A DNA stretch of 55,021 nt, from positions 1 through 55,021 of the forward strand of contig JAQVDB010000003.1 in the NCBI GenBank assembly GCA_028698525.1, written 5' to 3'. Made by a program: the position numbers and the translations under genes. The notes beneath the pieces are model-generated. The model was not told the origin of the DNA and did not search any database. It was given only the letters and a program-made list of their open reading frames with translations. Position 1 is the first letter of the stretch. Each line of letters begins with the position of its first letter. Source of the DNA: Clostridia bacterium (GTDB lineage: Bacteria; Bacillota; Clostridia; JAQVDB01). Below are positions 54,399 to 55,021 of the stretch, one piece after another.

Positions 54399-55021
54399 GT
54401 GAATCTAGTAAATACTAGTGCAGTGGTTATAATGCACACGAACTTCGGGGAAGCTGACAAAATATTAACATTATTTTCTCCCACCATGGGTAAATTACAG
54501 GTATTATGTAAAGGCTGCCGAAGGACTAAAAGCAGCCTACTGTCCGCCTCCCAAATTTTTTGTTATGGGGATTATTTATTATTTAAAGGAAAGAATTTGT
54601 ATACGCTATCCCAGTGTAATGTTTTTGAAACTTTTTATAGCTTAAGAAATGATTTAAAACGATTGGGATATTCTTCATATATAATAAATCTATGCAGAGA
54701 AGCAGTACAAGAGGGACAGCCAAACCCACGTCTTTTTAACCTTCTTGTAAATATTTTAAAGCAAATTTCCTATTCAGATCAGGAACTAGAAAAGCTTGTA
54801 CTTATTTTTGAATTAAAATATTTAGATATATTAGGGTATAAGCCTTATTTGCATGATTGTGTAAATTGTAATCAACGAATATATGAGCGGGATTTTAGAT
54901 TCAGCACTAAATTCAACGGAATTATATGTAATAAATGTTTAAAATATGATTTGAGTTCTTTGAAATTAAGTATAGCTGCTTTTAAAACTATGAGCTATAT
55001 ACTGGAGAATGATATAGGCAG
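54399..55021 (+). CDS. recO: DNA repair protein RecO (5' part, cut by window end)
   Basis: RecO loads RecA onto SSB-covered DNA with RecR. The frame from GTG 54399 continues to the window edge without a stop, giving 207 residues. The N-terminal OB fold is typical (NTSAVVIMHTNFGEADKILT, LQVLCKGCRRTKS). It is followed by the helical domain and a zinc-finger pair CVNC...CNKC. The ribosome binding site is CGGGAGG. The C-terminal end lies outside the window. Confidence 0.93.
   Translation, partial: MNLVNTSAVVIMHTNFGEADKILTLFSPTMGKLQVLCKGCRRTKSSLLSASQIFCYGDYLLFKGKNLYTLSQCNVFETFYSLRNDLKRLGYSSYIINLCREAVQEGQPNPRLFNLLVNILKQISYSDQELEKLVLIFELKYLDILGYKPYLHDCVNCNQRIYERDFRFSTKFNGIICNKCLKYDLSSLKLSIAAFKTMSYILENDIG

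Overview
This window is a single stretch of chromosome from an AT-rich, endospore-forming Clostridia-type bacterium (Bacillota). The evidence is: canonical Gram-positive ribosome binding sites throughout; frequent TTG and GTG starts; sporulation genes (spoIVFA/spoIVFB, gpr, spoIIP, yqfC, yqfD, probably dacF); a leucine T-box; a CIRCE-controlled hrcA-grpE-dnaK-dnaJ operon; an L27 with the cleavable N-terminus found in Firmicutes, next to its protease Prp; and the gene order phoH-pgpH-ybeY-dgkA-cdd-era-yqzL-recO. I cannot name the genus from the sequence alone. Almost every gene is on the plus strand. The exceptions are a dacF-type carboxypeptidase, a metallo-beta-lactamase protein and rpsT. I see no tRNA, rRNA, CRISPR array, insertion sequence, prophage or plasmid gene.

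Layout. 1-2.3 kb: acyl-CoA thioesterase, rodA (cell elongation) and mgsA, ending at a terminator. 2.4-8.4 kb: a spoIVFA-like LytM protein with a degenerate active site, the intramembrane protease spoIVFB, an uncharacterised B12/radical-SAM protein, its partner DUF2344 protein, and RNase G with a C-terminal TRAM-like domain. 8.4-9.5 kb: promoter, L21 leader RNA, rplU-prp-rpmA, terminator. 9.5-12.9 kb: obgE, yhbY, nadD, yqeK, rsfS (ribosome assembly and NAD). 12.9-15.6 kb: T-box and leuS.

15.6-28.3 kb is the most individual part: dacF (minus), comEA, an OmpR/histidine-kinase pair, two GerMN-domain proteins (one copy and three copies of the domain), a YhfI-like metallo-hydrolase (minus), a YibE/F membrane protein flanked by a diverged 45-nt intergenic repeat, then comEC and holA. 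28.3-31.4 kb: rpsT (minus), gpr, spoIIP and a small unknown membrane protein.

31.5-42.5 kb: lepA, hemW, then the heat-shock operon hrcA-grpE-dnaK-dnaJ continuing into prmA, rsmE and mtaB. 42.6-46.7 kb: hinT, rpsU (59 aa), yqeY, a region with several predicted stem-loops, an nfeD-like protease, floA and an unknown single-pass protein. 46.8-55.0 kb: yqfC, yqfD, phoH, pgpH, ybeY, a dgkA-PAP2 fusion, cdd, era, yqzL and the first part of recO, which is cut by the window end.

Most genes serve translation, ribosome biogenesis and quality control, envelope synthesis and sporulation. I did not find an obvious new defence or mobile system. The most promising leads are: the uncharacterised radical-SAM/DUF2344 pair coupled to RNase G; the two-component/GerMN/YibE-F region with its repeats and a possible operator; the predicted stem-loop leader upstream of nfeD-floA; the kinase-phosphatase fusion; and a long hairpin without a U-tract between dnaK and dnaJ. 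Several coding starts were moved downstream of the longest reading frame because a ribosome binding site and the family N-terminus support the shorter form.
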